Assembly (NCBI RefSeq): GCF_000613725.1
Contig: NZ_BAJN01000006.1
Location: forward strand, 62,001 to 126,000
From: Hoylesella pleuritidis JCM 14110
GTDB taxonomy: Bacteria; Bacteroidota; Bacteroidia; Bacteroidales; Bacteroidaceae
Direction: 5' to 3'
DNA length: 64,000 nucleotides
The position numbers and the translations under genes were made by a program. The notes beneath the pieces were generated by a model. That model saw only the letters and a program-made list of their open reading frames with translations, had not been told where the DNA came from and did not search any database. Of this stretch, positions 1-8,481 are shown piece after piece. The first letter of the stretch is position 1; each line of letters opens with the position of its first letter.

Positions 1-40
1 AATATAACCATAAAATCTGAAATGCAATGCATTTTTCAGC

Positions 41-77
41 AAAAAAGATAAAGGGATACATCTTTTTGCATCCCTTT
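41..77 (-). terminator. Terminator after dnaA
   Basis: An 8-bp stem (AAAGGGAT at 50-57 with ATCCCTTT at 70-77) is followed on the minus strand by a run of T. It lies just past the dnaA stop codon, so it probably ends the dnaA transcript. Confidence 0.6.
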
Positions 78-88
78 GAACTATCTTT

Positions 89-1498
89 CTATTTCTTTAA
101 CTTAAATGAATTCTCGATACTTACTATCTCATCTGAGAACAATCGATCGGTTTTCAAACGGTTTTCTACCTGTGTACAACTATGAATAACCGTAGAATGA
201 TCACGCCCTCCTACCAATTTACCGATTCGACTGGCCGGCATCTTGGTATATTTCTGGGCCAAATACATAGACACTTGACGTGCCGTGACCAGCTCGCGAC
301 GGCGACTTTTGCTGTTGACAGCGGTCGCAGAAACATTAAAATGATGACAAACGGTGTCGAGAATATCGTCAACGGTGAGCGGTTTATCATCTACTTTCAC
401 GGCGCGTTTGATAACACGTTCGGCCAAACGCATATCAATATGACTGTTATAAACCACAGAATAGGCCAGCAGACTGTTGATAACACCCTCTAAATCACGT
501 ACACTTCCGTTGGCAGTCGACGCAATATACTGCACTACTTCATCAGGAATACGAAGTCCGTCACGCCTTATTTTGCTGTTGAGAATGTCTACACAGAGCT
601 GCACATTGGGTTTCTCCAATTCGGCAATCAGGCCGCAAGAGAAGCGGGTTAGTAAACGGTCGTTCATTCCTTTAAGGTCAACGGGTGGGCGATCGCTGGC
701 TAAAATGATTCGTTTTCCATTGCGGAAGAGATGGTTGAAGATGTGGAAGAACGTGTCTTGAGTCTTCGTTGCCGTGATCCATTCTTGTATATCATCAACG
801 ATCAGAATATCAATGGTTTGATAAAAATTGATGAAGTCGTTGGTCTTATTCTGTAAAACGGCGTTGGTAAATTGCACTTGGAAGAGGCGGGCACTGATAT
901 ACAGCACACGTTTTTGCGGATAGAGCTGCTTTGCTTGCACGCCGATCGCATTGATCAGATGCGTCTTTCCGCAACCCGAAGGCCCGTAAATGAACATCGG
1001 ATTGAACTGAGTGGTGTTAGGATGTTCTGCAATGGAGAGACCGACAGAGCGTGGCAGCTTGTTGCTATCGCCCTCGATGAAGTTTGAAAAGGTTTGATGC
1101 GGGTTGAGTTGTGGGTCTAATTGTTGCGGAACGGCTGCGTCGAGAACAGTGGGTGACTGATTGGCGCGGGTCTTTTGTTGCGGAGCGAGCGAGGCATCTG
1201 TGGGATCTGCTTCGATATCTTGTGTCAACTTGTGTTCCTGATCGGTCACAACACGATACGTCAGACGAATACCCTCACCGAAAACACGGCTTAGTACTGT
1301 TTTAAGCAGGTCTACATAATTCTCTTCCAAATACTCATATACGAAAAGACTCGGCACCTGTACTAAAATCGTGCGGGTCTTCTCGTTGAATGATTCAAAC
1401 ACAATCGGTTTGAACCACGTAGCATATTGCTGTGCGGACACGTTCTTACTGATGAGCGCAAGCACCTCGTTCCAATGTTGATCAGAACTCACTTTCAT
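89..1498 (-). CDS. dnaA: Chromosomal replication initiator DnaA
   Basis: DnaA binds DnaA boxes at the origin, melts the DNA and helps load the helicase. The 469-residue protein has an N-terminal domain (about 1-80), a short acidic and Gln-rich linker, an AAA+ domain with Walker A GPSGCGKTHL near residue 172 and Walker B ILIVDD near 232, and a C-terminal helix-turn-helix with the box-binding motif RDHSTVIH. I chose the ATG at 1498, beginning MKVSSDQHW, because AGGAG lies about 8 bases upstream and the longer reading adds 26 residues foreign to the family. The gene stands alone, with repeat-rich DNA upstream. No cluster of TTATCCACA-type boxes is visible nearby, so there is no sequence support for an origin here. 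Confidence 0.97.
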   Translation of the reverse strand: MKVSSDQHWNEVLALISKNVSAQQYATWFKPIVFESFNEKTRTILVQVPSLFVYEYLEENYVDLLKTVLSRVFGEGIRLTYRVVTDQEHKLTQDIEADPTDASLAPQQKTRANQSPTVLDAAVPQQLDPQLNPHQTFSNFIEGDSNKLPRSVGLSIAEHPNTTQFNPMFIYGPSGCGKTHLINAIGVQAKQLYPQKRVLYISARLFQVQFTNAVLQNKTNDFINFYQTIDILIVDDIQEWITATKTQDTFFHIFNHLFRNGKRIILASDRPPVDLKGMNDRLLTRFSCGLIAELEKPNVQLCVDILNSKIRRDGLRIPDEVVQYIASTANGSVRDLEGVINSLLAYSVVYNSHIDMRLAERVIKRAVKVDDKPLTVDDILDTVCHHFNVSATAVNSKSRRRELVTARQVSMYLAQKYTKMPASRIGKLVGGRDHSTVIHSCTQVENRLKTDRLFSDEIVSIENSFKLKK

Positions 1499-1920
1499 TT
1501 TCACAACTCCTATATTATTAATAAGTTTGCAACTGCAAATTTCGCAAAAAAAAACAAGAAATGCAAACTCTAACATTTAATTAGATTTTGCCCGGATTGC
1601 ATAAAACGCTATAAATGGGCACTTTACGTAAAAGATTCACATCAACTCGTTTTCCTACCTCTTGCGCAATTCAAACAAACTGAATATTAGGCACTTATAG
1701 AGTCTTATCGAGCGGCGGTTCCAAATGGTGAAACACTGATGTAAAACGGCTGAAATGCTTGTGGGAAAAGCCATTTTCGAGCGTTTGAAATGTTGTGAAA
1801 CAAATGGTAGCTTATTTAGAGTAAATTTATATTTGATGCGAAATTAGCTCTTGTTTGAAATCGACTAATTTGGCTGTTTGCTTTTAGATAGGAGGTCATA
1901 AGAAATCAAAAGGAATGAGA
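1499..1920. other. AT-rich gap upstream of dnaA, no gene seen
   Basis: This gap must hold the dnaA promoter. A weak candidate on the minus strand is a TAGAGTTTG-like sequence near 1570-1580, but it does not fit the TAnnTTTG spacing exactly. I found no convincing open reading frame, DnaA-box cluster or RNA gene. A 187-bp-type repeat element begins at 1921. Confidence 0.4.
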
Positions 1921-2118
1921 TTTGTATATTGTTGAGAATCAATATTATACGGAGATCATTGCGATTAACGGTTAATCACCTTGCAAAAAGCCGTTAAATG
2001 GAATACGATTAACTGTTAGTTGCGATGCGAAAAGCCGTTAATCTGCGTGCGATTGATGGCTTTTCGCACAGAGATTAACGGCATCTTTATAAACTATTGA
2101 TTAACAATTATTTATGAG
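1921..2118. repeat. Composite palindrome/22-bp repeat element, 198-bp variant
   Basis: A 33-bp imperfect palindrome (1921-1953, centre TTGAGAATCAA) is followed by 12 bases, five 22-bp units (1966-2075), a 10-base partial unit and a second 33-bp palindrome (2086-2118, centre ATTGATTAACA). Units begin TAACGGTTA, AAGCCGTTA, TAACTGTTA, AAGCCGTTA and TGATGGCTT. It has the layout of the 187-bp copies at 33198, 38441, 58613 and 62987, but is 11 bp, half a unit, longer. Units four and five could also pair as an 18-base hairpin (2026-2068). Confidence 0.85.
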
Positions 2119-2130
2119 AGAATGGCCTTT

Positions 2131-3033
2131 TTATTTATCTTTACGTCCGAACAGCGAGAAATGTATATAACGTTTGGGGTGTTGCCGCAGGTTGACCACG
2201 AGCGAGTCGGCATTGCGCATCACTGAATTGAGATTGTTGTAGAGGCTCGGATCATTCATCAGCAGTCCCAAAGAACCGTCATTGCTGTTGAGTCTGTCGG
2301 TCAATGCCTGTATGCCGGCAAGTGTTTGGTTGACTTGATTCATCGTTTCATTGATGTCGACAGCTGCTAAATTTGCTGTCAATGTGTTAGTATTGTTGAG
2401 CACTCCGTTGGCTTTGCGGATCAGTCCGGGTACTTGGCTGTTGAGGCTCGACATCAAGACGTTGAGCTGTTGGGTCGTAGCGGTCAGATTTCCGGTGATA
2501 TTTCTCACATTGTGTAATGATTGGGGAATGTCCGGATTGGTTAATAACACGTTGAGATTAATCAAAATCGAGTCGAGTTTAGGCAACATTGCTTCGATGG
2601 CCGGCACCATTTGAGCCACTTTCGAGACCATTCCAGCGCTCACATCACCTGGAATCACATCGCCGGGGCGCAGCATTTGCGTTGTGTTTCGGTTGAGTTT
2701 GAGGTTTACTTGCACGTTTCCGAGTACATCGCTCACGATTTCTGCCGTACTGCCTTGCGGTATAGACATTCGTTTGTCGATACCAATTCGGGCTATAATA
2801 CCATTCTTTCCTGAGTAGTCATACGTGAAATCTTTCACGACTCCAATCTTAAACCCGTTGGCATAAATGGGATTTGAGCCGGAGAGTCCCGTTATATCCT
2901 TGAATGAAATATAATAGGTGTTATCGTTGGAAAATATTGTCAGTCCTTTCAGAAAGTTCATTCCGAAAAACAAAACGATAATTCCAACGACGGCAACGAG
3001 CGCTATTTTGATTTCTTTTGCATAATTTTTCAT
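2131..3033 (-). CDS. MlaD/MCE-family lipid-transport protein
   Basis: This 300-residue protein has one N-terminal membrane segment (about residues 8-28) followed by an MCE domain (about 38-115). Such proteins are the periplasmic substrate-binding part of ABC systems that move phospholipids between the two membranes. The C-terminal half is predicted to be long and helical with many Asn and Leu residues, as in other Bacteroidetes MlaD-like proteins. It starts 7 bases after the amidase gene stop, so the two are surely co-transcribed. No permease or ATPase gene is beside it; in this phylum those are often elsewhere. A family-level call is secure, but the specific lipid is not known. Confidence 0.88.
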   Translation of the reverse strand: MKNYAKEIKIALVAVVGIIVLFFGMNFLKGLTIFSNDNTYYISFKDITGLSGSNPIYANGFKIGVVKDFTYDYSGKNGIIARIGIDKRMSIPQGSTAEIVSDVLGNVQVNLKLNRNTTQMLRPGDVIPGDVSAGMVSKVAQMVPAIEAMLPKLDSILINLNVLLTNPDIPQSLHNVRNITGNLTATTQQLNVLMSSLNSQVPGLIRKANGVLNNTNTLTANLAAVDINETMNQVNQTLAGIQALTDRLNSNDGSLGLLMNDPSLYNNLNSVMRNADSLVVNLRQHPKRYIHFSLFGRKDK

Positions 3034-3040
3034 ATACGGT

Positions 3041-4294
3041 TTATTTGTTTCTATTCTGTTTAAACTCCTGAACGGCTTGATTGATGTTCATCTTTTCGCC
3101 GTGCTTGAACGCAATGACGAAAGCGTCGGGGAACTTATCGAGGATGCGGCGACGGATTCGACAGATCTCGTAAAAGTCTTTCGACGAGCCGTAAGTATAT
3201 TTGATCAGGTCGCCTTCGCGATAAGATTCGATGACATCTAAGCCCTTAAACTGACTGCAACCCTGGTTTAACACCAGTTTGCTGACGAAAACTTGGATCT
3301 TGAACAGCGGCCAGTCGCTGCCCGTCTCGGCGTTGCCCGGCGGTTCGATTTGCGGCGAATCAGCAACAGTTCCATCGCCTCTTGTCTCGTTGTTATCCGT
3401 CGGCGGAGGTATAGTTTGCGGTTCTTTCTGTTTGTAGTCATCGGGAACAATTGAGGGAATTGTACGTTCTTCCTCGCTTCCACTGGGTTTATAAGGCACT
3501 ACAATCTTGTTATCATAACGGCCCTTATAGCGTTTGAAGGCATTGAGAAATCCCCGGGAGTAAGCCCGAAGTGCCTCATCCGAATTGAGATATTGTTCTT
3601 CATCGGGCGTGGAAATAAATCCAAGTTCCATCAAACAACCCGGCATTGAGGTGAGTCTAAGTACGGCCAAGTTATCTTGATGTGCCCCGCCGTTGACTCG
3701 TCCGGTAGCTGCACAGACCTCATTTTGCAAGAGTTTGGCCAGCTCTACACTGCGTTCGCGGTTCTTGTCTTGGATAAACTCGAACATAATATCGCTTTCC
3801 ACCGAGTTGGGATCAAATCCTTTGTACGTGCGCCGATAGTCTTTTTCAAGATAGATAACGGAATTTTCGCGCTTGGCTACTTCTAAATTCTGTCGTATTC
3901 CTTCGCTGTTTCCGTTGCGCAAACTGCGTCCTAAGGTGTAGGTTTGGTAGCCGTGGGCGTTGCGCGAACCGTCAACGGCATTGATATGAACGGAAACAAA
4001 GAGGTCGCCTTTGCATCGGTTGGCCAGCGCAGCACGGTTGGCTAAGGTGAGGTAGGTATCAGTTTTGCGAGTGAAAACGACCTTTACATCGGGACAATTT
4101 TGCTCAATGACGCGCCCGAAAGCCAAAGCGAACTTCAAAGTAAGGTCTTTTTCCTTGGAGAATGAACCCGGAGCGCCGTGGTCTTTACCGCCGTGTCCGG
4201 GATCGATAATGAGCGTAAAGTAGTTGTTCGCGGCCCAAACGGATGTCGCGAGCATCAACATTGGCAACAATATAACCATCAACCTTTTACGCAT
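3041..4294 (-). CDS. N-acetylmuramoyl-L-alanine amidase, secreted
   Basis: This zinc amidase cuts the bond between MurNAc and the peptide stem of peptidoglycan, usually during daughter-cell separation. The 417-residue protein has a signal peptide (about 1-21), an Amidase_3 domain with IIDPGHGGKDHG (zinc His), SVHINA and LMELGFIS (catalytic Glu), a Pro- and Thr-rich linker (about 260-315) and a SPOR-like C-terminus (about 320-405) that could bind denuded glycan at the septum. The SPOR assignment rests on layout more than on a crisp motif. It is the first gene of an operon with the MCE protein. CAAAAATA at 4314-4321 may be the -7 box on the minus strand. Confidence 0.93.
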   Translation of the reverse strand: MRKRLMVILLPMLMLATSVWAANNYFTLIIDPGHGGKDHGAPGSFSKEKDLTLKFALAFGRVIEQNCPDVKVVFTRKTDTYLTLANRAALANRCKGDLFVSVHINAVDGSRNAHGYQTYTLGRSLRNGNSEGIRQNLEVAKRENSVIYLEKDYRRTYKGFDPNSVESDIMFEFIQDKNRERSVELAKLLQNEVCAATGRVNGGAHQDNLAVLRLTSMPGCLMELGFISTPDEEQYLNSDEALRAYSRGFLNAFKRYKGRYDNKIVVPYKPSGSEEERTIPSIVPDDYKQKEPQTIPPPTDNNETRGDGTVADSPQIEPPGNAETGSDWPLFKIQVFVSKLVLNQGCSQFKGLDVIESYREGDLIKYTYGSSKDFYEICRIRRRILDKFPDAFVIAFKHGEKMNINQAVQEFKQNRNK

Positions 4295-4360
4295 ATCAGC
4301 TCAATTGGTTTTGCAAAAATAGCTAAATTCCGGCGGAAGCGCTAACAACCGCTATGGTTT

Positions 4361-4738
4361 TTATTCTTTATTAATGAAACGAAAATGCACACCGGCCCCC
4401 TTACTGTCGGTTCCCATCGGCGGATTCAGCTTGCGGATATCAAGCTCAATGGCGCTGATTGCGGGATAAGCAGCTGTTAATCGCTCACAGATTCGATATC
4501 CGACACGCTCTAAAAGACGGCTTGGCAAGGCCATTTCCTGTGCAATCAGTGCAAAGACTTCGGCGTAATTGAGAGTGTCTTCGACATCATCCGACAGCAT
4601 TGCACGCGCTACCGAGTAGTCGATTTGCACATTGACGACATACTCATTGCCTATAACACGCTCTTGCGGAAGTACACCGTGGTAAGCGTGAAACCGAAGA
4701 TCGCGCAGGTAAATGTGGCTACTCTCTAACTGCATCAT
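4361..4738 (-). CDS. folB: Dihydroneopterin aldolase
   Basis: FolB converts 7,8-dihydroneopterin to 6-hydroxymethyl-dihydropterin and glycolaldehyde in folate synthesis, in the cytoplasm. At 125 residues it has the normal family length. It carries YHGVLPQER near residue 20, the LNYAEVF segment (active-site Tyr region) and the C-terminal ELDIRKLNPP and MGTDSKGAGV motifs. Two ATG codons in tandem (4738 and 4735) could serve as start. It lies 21 bases after the nrdJ stop on the same strand and is likely transcribed with it. Confidence 0.93.
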   Translation of the reverse strand: MMQLESSHIYLRDLRFHAYHGVLPQERVIGNEYVVNVQIDYSVARAMLSDDVEDTLNYAEVFALIAQEMALPSRLLERVGYRICERLTAAYPAISAIELDIRKLNPPMGTDSKGAGVHFRFINKE

Positions 4739-4759
4739 TTGAAAACGTATGTTCGTTTG

Positions 4760-7324
4760 TTATCCGCAGCGTGATGCACCACAGTTTTTGCAGATGAGAC
4801 AACCCTCTTGATAGACCAGCGTTTCTTGTCCGCAGACCGGACATCTTTGTCCTGCTGCCTCGGTCCCATCTACAATATACTTCTTTAAGGCACGCTCTAC
4901 GCCGTTCTTCCAGGTGTTAATGCTCTCGCTTTTAAGTTGCAATGAGCCTACAAGTTTAATCACGTGATCGATCGGCATACGGTAACGCAGCACGCCGGAA
5001 ATGAGCTTTGCGTAGTTCCAATACTCCGGATTGAACTTCTCACTCAATCCTTCGACCGTGGTTTTATAGCCTCGTTTGTTTTCAAATTGGAAATCATAAC
5101 GGCTGTTTCCGTCGTCGGTTCGGTTTTTGATAATACGTCCTTTGGTGACCGATTTCGGTAAAACGATACCCTCGTCATCGTCTTGCAGACCTGTAAATAT
5201 CTCGTAAGGGTAGCCATCTAACAGTCCGACGAAAGCCACCCACTTCTCTTTGTTATTCTGGAAGCGTACAACATCGCACTCTAATTCACGTGGACGCACC
5301 TCCGTTACAGTGGGATGTTTGCACGGAATAGGTTCAGATACCTCCTCGGTAACTTCTTTTTTCTTGTCTTTGTTCGATACAGAGATCATCACTCCGGCCC
5401 TACTGCCGTCGCGATAAATAGTGCATCCTTTACAGCCTGAGCGCCAAGCCTCTACGTAAAGACGGTTAACGAGTGCTTCGTCGACATCATTTGGCAGATT
5501 GACAGTGACACTTATCGAGTGATCTATCCACTTCTGAATAGCTCCTTGCATCTTAATCTTCATCAGCCAATCCACATCATTGGCCGTGGCTTTATAATAA
5601 GGAGACTGCGAAACCAGATTATCGATCTCTTCTTGGGTGTATTGTTTGGTCGTATCGAACCCATTGATACGCATCCACTCCATAAATTTCTTGTGGTAAA
5701 CGATGTATTCTTCAAACGAGTCTCCTACTTCATCGACAAAGTCTACGTGCACATCCGTGTCGTTGGGATTTACTTTTCGACGGCGTTTATACACCGGCAT
5801 AAACACCGGTTCGATGCCGCTTGTGGTCTGAGTCATCAGACTTGTTGTGCCGGTAGGTGCTATTGTGAGGCACGCTATGTTGCGTCGGCCGTACTTTACC
5901 ATATCTTTGTAAAGTTCGGAATCGGTTTCTTTGATGCGAAGTATAAATGGGTTGTTCTGCTCGCGGGCTGCATCGAAGATCTCGAAAGCGCCTCGTTCGG
6001 CAGCCATTGTCACCGAACTTCGATACGCCGACAATGCCAATGCCTTGTGAACAGATACGCTGAATTCGGTGGCTTCTTGTGTTCCGTAACGTAATCCCAA
6101 TGCCGCGAGCATATCGCCTTCGGCTGTTATGCCCACGCCAGTGCGTCTTCCCATACTGCTCTTGCGCTTAATCTTCTCCCAAAGATGATACTCTGCTCCT
6201 CTCACTTCATCGCTCTGAGGATCAGTTTGAATCTTAGCCATTATCTTGTCGATCTTTTCGAGCTCGAGATCAACAATATCATCCATTATACGTTGGGCAT
6301 AAGCGACGTGCGTCTTGAACTTATCAAAATCGAAACGAGCCTCTTTCGTGAACGGATTTACAACGTAACTGTACAGGTTAATACTTAATAACCGACAGCT
6401 ATCGTATGGACATAGTGGTATCTCTCCACACGGATTGGTGCTCACAGTGCGAAAACCCAGGTCGGCATAACAATCCGGAATGCTCTCGCGCAGAATGGTA
6501 TCCCAGAACAAAACACCCGGTTCGGCACTCTTCCAAGCATTATGTACAATCTTTTCCCACAGCTCTTTGGCCGAGATTTCTCTCTTTACCATCGGCTCGG
6601 CAGCGTCTATCGGGAACTGTTGGACATACGAACGGTCGTCGATGGCGGCCTGCATAAACGCGTCGTCGATCTTAACTGACACGTTGGCACCGGTTACTTT
6701 GCCCTCGGTCATCTTCGCATCGATAAACGATTCGCTGTCGGGATGCTTGATACTGACGCTCAACATCAGTGCGCCTCGGCGTCCGTCTTGCGCCACTTCA
6801 CGTGTGGAGTTGCTGTAACGCTCCATAAACGGCACGAGACCTGTTGATGTCAGCGCCGAGTTATTGACCGGAGAGCCCTTCGGGCGGATATGAGACAAGT
6901 CGTGTCCCACGCCTCCGCGACGTTTCATCAGCTGCACTTGCTCTTCGTCGATGCGCATAATCGCACCGTAAGAATCGGCATCGCCGTCCAATCCGATCAC
7001 GAAACAGTTGCTCAGCGACGCCACCTGATGATCGTTTCCGATGCCCGTCATCGGACTTCCGGCAGGTACAATGTATCTGAAATGGTCTAACAAGTCGAAT
7101 ACTTGTTGTGTAGTGAGCGGGCTTTTATATTTATTTTCGATGCGTACAATCTCGTTGGCGATGCGTCGGTGCATATCTTCGGGCGAACATTCGAATATGT
7201 TTCCGAAGCTGTCTTTCATCGCATACTTGTTCACCCAGACCCTTGCGGCGAGTTCATCTCCATCAAAATATTGCAAGGAAGCAGTATAAGCCTCCTCATA
7301 AGAATATGTTTTGCTACGCTCCAT
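4760..7324 (-). CDS. nrdJ: Adenosylcobalamin-dependent ribonucleotide reductase (class II)
   Basis: NrdJ reduces ribonucleotides to deoxyribonucleotides using adenosylcobalamin to make the active-site thiyl radical, so it works with or without oxygen. The 854-residue protein has SNCFVIG (first active-site Cys, residue 107), the NPCGE loop at 297-301, an APTGT nucleotide-site motif, and a C-terminal tail with paired cysteines (CPVCG ... CLICKNCG) that can re-reduce the active site and bind zinc. I start at the ATG at 7324 (MERSKTYSYEE); a longer reading runs back through the promoter region. A -7 box TAACTTTG reads on the minus strand at 7349-7356. No cobalamin riboswitch fits in the short leader. 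Its B12 need is of interest beside the chelatase operon at 22267. Confidence 0.95.
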   Translation of the reverse strand: MERSKTYSYEEAYTASLQYFDGDELAARVWVNKYAMKDSFGNIFECSPEDMHRRIANEIVRIENKYKSPLTTQQVFDLLDHFRYIVPAGSPMTGIGNDHQVASLSNCFVIGLDGDADSYGAIMRIDEEQVQLMKRRGGVGHDLSHIRPKGSPVNNSALTSTGLVPFMERYSNSTREVAQDGRRGALMLSVSIKHPDSESFIDAKMTEGKVTGANVSVKIDDAFMQAAIDDRSYVQQFPIDAAEPMVKREISAKELWEKIVHNAWKSAEPGVLFWDTILRESIPDCYADLGFRTVSTNPCGEIPLCPYDSCRLLSINLYSYVVNPFTKEARFDFDKFKTHVAYAQRIMDDIVDLELEKIDKIMAKIQTDPQSDEVRGAEYHLWEKIKRKSSMGRRTGVGITAEGDMLAALGLRYGTQEATEFSVSVHKALALSAYRSSVTMAAERGAFEIFDAAREQNNPFILRIKETDSELYKDMVKYGRRNIACLTIAPTGTTSLMTQTTSGIEPVFMPVYKRRRKVNPNDTDVHVDFVDEVGDSFEEYIVYHKKFMEWMRINGFDTTKQYTQEEIDNLVSQSPYYKATANDVDWLMKIKMQGAIQKWIDHSISVTVNLPNDVDEALVNRLYVEAWRSGCKGCTIYRDGSRAGVMISVSNKDKKKEVTEEVSEPIPCKHPTVTEVRPRELECDVVRFQNNKEKWVAFVGLLDGYPYEIFTGLQDDDEGIVLPKSVTKGRIIKNRTDDGNSRYDFQFENKRGYKTTVEGLSEKFNPEYWNYAKLISGVLRYRMPIDHVIKLVGSLQLKSESINTWKNGVERALKKYIVDGTEAAGQRCPVCGQETLVYQEGCLICKNCGASRCG

Positions 7325-7420
7325 CGATAGAAAATGAGAATTGTCCTGCAAAGTTATGTACAATAATCGATAATCAGAAACATTTTTATGGATATTTCTT
7401 TTCTTTTTTATAAGCCCAAG

Positions 7421-7451
7421 TTGACCGAAAGAGAAAAGTTTTGTAACTTTG
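7421..7451 (+). promoter_or_regulatory. Bacteroidetes promoter for nitroreductase
   Basis: TTG at 7421-7423, 20 bases, then TAACTTTG at 7444-7451 matches the primary sigma-factor promoter of this phylum. It rules out the upstream TTG at 7449 as a start codon, because that lies inside the -7 box. Confidence 0.8.
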
Positions 7452-7472
7452 CGAAAACAAATGTTTGACGAA

Positions 7473-8210
7473 ATGGAAACAATCAAAGAACACAGAAGTA
7501 TACGAAAATATACCGACCAACCGGTGTCTGACGAACTCTTGAGTCGGCTCTTGACCGAGGCAGAACGTACACAGACGATGGGTAATCTGCAACTATACAG
7601 TGTCATCGTTACGCGAGATAGCGAAATGAAACATCGGCTTGCGCCTGCCCATTTGCATCAACCGATGGTAGAGTCTGCTCCTGTCGTACTCACGATTTGT
7701 GCCGACTTCCGCCGTACAAGTATCTGGGCGGACAACCGAAAGGCGCAACCCGGCTACGACAATCTGCTTTCCTTTATGAATGCAGCTACAGATGCGCTGT
7801 TATTTACACAGACTTTCTGCTGTCTGGCAGAAGAAAACGGACTGGGATATTGCTTTCTCGGTACCACGATTTACAGTCCGGAACAGATCATCGACACGCT
7901 TCGGTTACCCCGTCTTGTGATGCCCGTGGCCACGCTTACGTTGGGTTGGCCCGACGAACAGCCGCCGCTTACCGATCGTTTGCCGCTGAAAGCCATCGTA
8001 CATAACGAAACTTACTACGACTATACGCCTGCCGCAATCGACGAATTTTACGCCGAAAAGGAGGCGTTAGAGGTCAATCGCCATTTCTGCGAACTGAATA
8101 ATAAGGAGACGTTGGCTCAAGTTTACACCGACATTCGCTACACCCGAAAAGACAATGAACGAATGTCGGCTACTTTCCTCGATGCACTTCGCAGGCAAGG
8201 TTTTATCTAA
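7473..8210 (+). CDS. NfsA-like NAD(P)H nitroreductase
   Basis: This FMN-dependent oxidoreductase reduces nitro or quinone compounds in the cytoplasm; its real substrate is unknown. The protein of about 245 residues opens METIKEHRSIRKYTD, the phosphate-contacting Arg-Ser-Ile-Arg motif of the family. It has SAPVVLTICADF and GLGYCFLGTTIY in the nitroreductase core, and a C-terminal extension typical of the NfsA/FRP group (YYDYTPAAIDEFYAE). I prefer the ATG at 7473; the ATG at 7461 is possible and would add four residues. It is divergent from nrdJ and monocistronic, with a clear promoter at 7421-7451. Confidence 0.88.
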   Translation: METIKEHRSIRKYTDQPVSDELLSRLLTEAERTQTMGNLQLYSVIVTRDSEMKHRLAPAHLHQPMVESAPVVLTICADFRRTSIWADNRKAQPGYDNLLSFMNAATDALLFTQTFCCLAEENGLGYCFLGTTIYSPEQIIDTLRLPRLVMPVATLTLGWPDEQPPLTDRLPLKAIVHNETYYDYTPAAIDEFYAEKEALEVNRHFCELNNKETLAQVYTDIRYTRKDNERMSATFLDALRRQGFI

Positions 8211-8287
8211 ACCATTCCTCATTTGGTGTGAGTTGGTAAGTTTATGAGTTTTTGAGTTAATGAGTTTTTAGCTAAGCTGTTTTTCAT

Positions 8288-8371
8288 TTGATGCTTTTCG
8301 CCTTGCGTTTAACCGTTAAACGCGCTCCGTTTAACGGCTAAACACAAGGCGATTAACGGTGAATTGATTTG
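8288..8371. repeat. Partial 22-bp unit array
   Basis: Units in 22-bp phase start at 8310 (TAACCGTTAAACG), 8332 (TAACGGCTAAACA) and 8354 (TAACGGTGAATTG). They are preceded by a sequence like the fifth unit of the element at 1921 (TGATGCTTTTCGC). The palindromic flanks are not recognisable. It lies between the convergent nitroreductase and murF-alr genes. Confidence 0.7.
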
Positions 8372-8415
8372 TATTTGCTAACTTTTTGGAAATCCGTTAG
8401 TTACAAAGAAAGAAT

Positions 8416-8451
8416 AAAAAGAACACAGACGAACTTTTGATAAGTTCGTCT
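8416..8451 (-). terminator. Terminator after murF-alr
   Basis: A perfect 10-bp stem (AGACGAACTT at 8427-8436 with AAGTTCGTCT at 8442-8451) with a 5-base loop is followed on the minus strand by a T-rich tail, 31 bases past the alr stop. Confidence 0.75.
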
Positions 8452-8481
8452 ATACTGATTCATTGAACTGTAATCACACGG

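Noticed and set aside
1499-2130. Possible replication origin next to dnaA
   Set aside because: No cluster of DnaA boxes is visible, and the repeats here also occur at many other gaps in the window.
7325-7420. Cobalamin riboswitch upstream of nrdJ
   Set aside because: The leader between the -7 box and the ATG is only about 20 bases, too short for a riboswitch.
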